This document shows positions 5,923-6,594 of a stretch of 6,594 nucleotides of DNA, piece by piece. Location of the stretch: positions 1-6,594 of the forward strand of contig DATKZB010000089.1 in NCBI GenBank assembly GCA_035528235.1. The letters run 5' to 3'. This DNA comes from DATKZB01 sp035528235 (GTDB lineage Bacteria > Planctomycetota > Phycisphaerae > FEN-1346). The translations under genes and the position numbers were made by a program. The notes beneath the pieces were generated by a model. The model saw only the letters and a program-made list of their open reading frames with translations. It did not search any database and was not told the DNA's origin. Each line of letters starts with the position of its first letter. Within the stretch, counting starts at the first letter, position 1.

Positions 5923-6594
5923 CTACGGACCGCTGCTCATCACCGGTTGGGGAACGGTGGCTGCAGGCGCAGCCACAGGGGTGCCAACCGTTTCGGCGAC
6001 GCTCGACGGGCCGAACGCCGTGCCGGCCACCACGCATGCCGCCACGTGGAGCCAGTACCCCTTGAGCACAAACGACGAGTTGGCCAGGCTGGCCACGATC
6101 GCCGCAACAAACAGCGCCACCGCACACGAGCGAAGCCACGGGTCTGTTGCCCGCCACCCACTCCGCAGCACCGCGACCAGGAAGCCCAGGTAGAGAAGTA
6201 GACCGGGTATCCCCCCTTCGGCGAAGGCGTTCAGGACGTCATTGTGGGCATTGGAGTTTCTCAAGTGGGCCTTGATGGCTTCCACGTAGTAGCCTCCCGG
6301 TCCCACGCCGAGCAGGGGATGCGTTGCCCCGAGTTCAAGGGCGAGCCGGTAGAGTCCCACCCGGTTACCCGAGCGCAAACCGACCTGCCAGATCTCCAGG
6401 ACCCGGTCATACACGGCGCCGACCGAGTACAGCCCCAACACCCCGGCGATGACCACCACGGCCGCCCCCACGGCCACCCCGCCGCCAATAAACAGCAGGC
6501 GCCACGCCATGCTCTTGCCGCGCACCGTCAGGGCCATCACCAGAAAGCCTATGACCACGGCAATGTAAACCGACCGCGTGGCCGTGCGCAGCAG
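5923..6594 (-). CDS. O-antigen ligase/polymerase-like membrane protein, C-terminal part (cut by window edge)
   Basis: The frame is open to the window edge, giving the last 223 residues of a polytopic membrane protein. Hydrophobic segments lie at about 8-24, 33-60, 130-147, 155-171 and 179-195 of the visible part. Between the second and third is a loop (61-128) containing the Wzy_C/O-antigen-ligase signature: ATHPLLGVGPGGYYVEAIK (90-108) and NSNAHNDVLNAFAEGGIPG (113-131), including the conserved His of the 'HNxxL...E.G..G' block. Family members (WaaL, Wzy, PglL-like) transfer or polymerise undecaprenyl-linked glycan on the outer face of the inner membrane through this loop. Ligase and polymerase cannot be told apart by sequence alone. 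A Pro/Ala/Val-rich tail (about 197-223) has no hydrophobic segment. A GTG at 6558 is in frame, but it falls inside a membrane segment and upstream codons are open, so the gene surely starts outside the window. Confidence 0.88.
   Translation of the reverse strand: MLRTATRSVYIAVVIGFLVMALTVRGKSMAWRLLFIGGGVAVGAAVVVIAGVLGLYSVGAVYDRVLEIWQVGLRSGNRVGLYRLALELGATHPLLGVGPGGYYVEAIKAHLRNSNAHNDVLNAFAEGGIPGLLLYLGFLVAVLRSGWRATDPWLRSCAVALFVAAIVASLANSSFVLKGYWLHVAACVVAGTAFGPSSVAETVGTPVAAPAATVPQPVMSSGP

Noticed and set aside
1..6594. CRISPR arrays, tRNA or rRNA genes, transposase genes
   Set aside because: I saw no regularly spaced repeats, no tRNA- or rRNA-like sequence and no transposase motifs on either strand.

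Overview
The window is a piece of a surface-polysaccharide (O-antigen, capsule or exopolysaccharide) biosynthesis cluster. Every gene I can support lies on the minus strand, so transcription runs from high to low coordinates. The DNA is G+C rich (roughly two thirds by eye). This produces long antisense open frames on the plus strand that are not genes. The organism cannot be named from this window. G+C content and overall look fit a free-living high-GC bacterium, and a planctomycete or a similar environmental lineage is my loose guess, not a demonstrated assignment.

In transcription order: (1) 6594-5923, the C-terminal part of a membrane O-antigen ligase/polymerase-like protein, cut by the window edge; (2) a roughly 200-base spacer with nested, mutually exclusive inverted repeats; (3) 5695-4496, a GT4-type glycosyltransferase with an odd Pro/Gly/Ala-rich tail; (4) 4481-4296, a remnant that still encodes the last few dozen residues of another glycosyltransferase; (5) a spacer of about 200 bases; (6) 4090-2861, a second glycosyltransferase resembling the WbuB-like GT4 subfamily; (7) a 162-base spacer holding two related 10-bp-stem hairpins with complementary loops; (8) 2698-1667, GDP-mannose 4,6-dehydratase (gmd); (9) 1670-699, GDP-L-fucose synthase (fcl), overlapping gmd by ATGA; (10) 706-1, the N-terminal 235 residues of a third GT4-type glycosyltransferase, overlapping fcl by 8 bases and running off the edge.

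The biology fits together. Gmd and Fcl convert GDP-mannose to GDP-L-fucose. The glycosyltransferases would build an oligosaccharide repeat, probably fucose-containing, and the Wzy/WaaL-like membrane protein would polymerise or ligate it outside the inner membrane. gmd, fcl and the last glycosyltransferase are tightly overlapped and surely co-transcribed; the upstream genes are separated by structured spacers. I found no sign of a wholly new system. The parts worth a second look are the mirrored hairpin pair upstream of gmd, the repeat-like structure near 5850, and the glycosyltransferase remnant.
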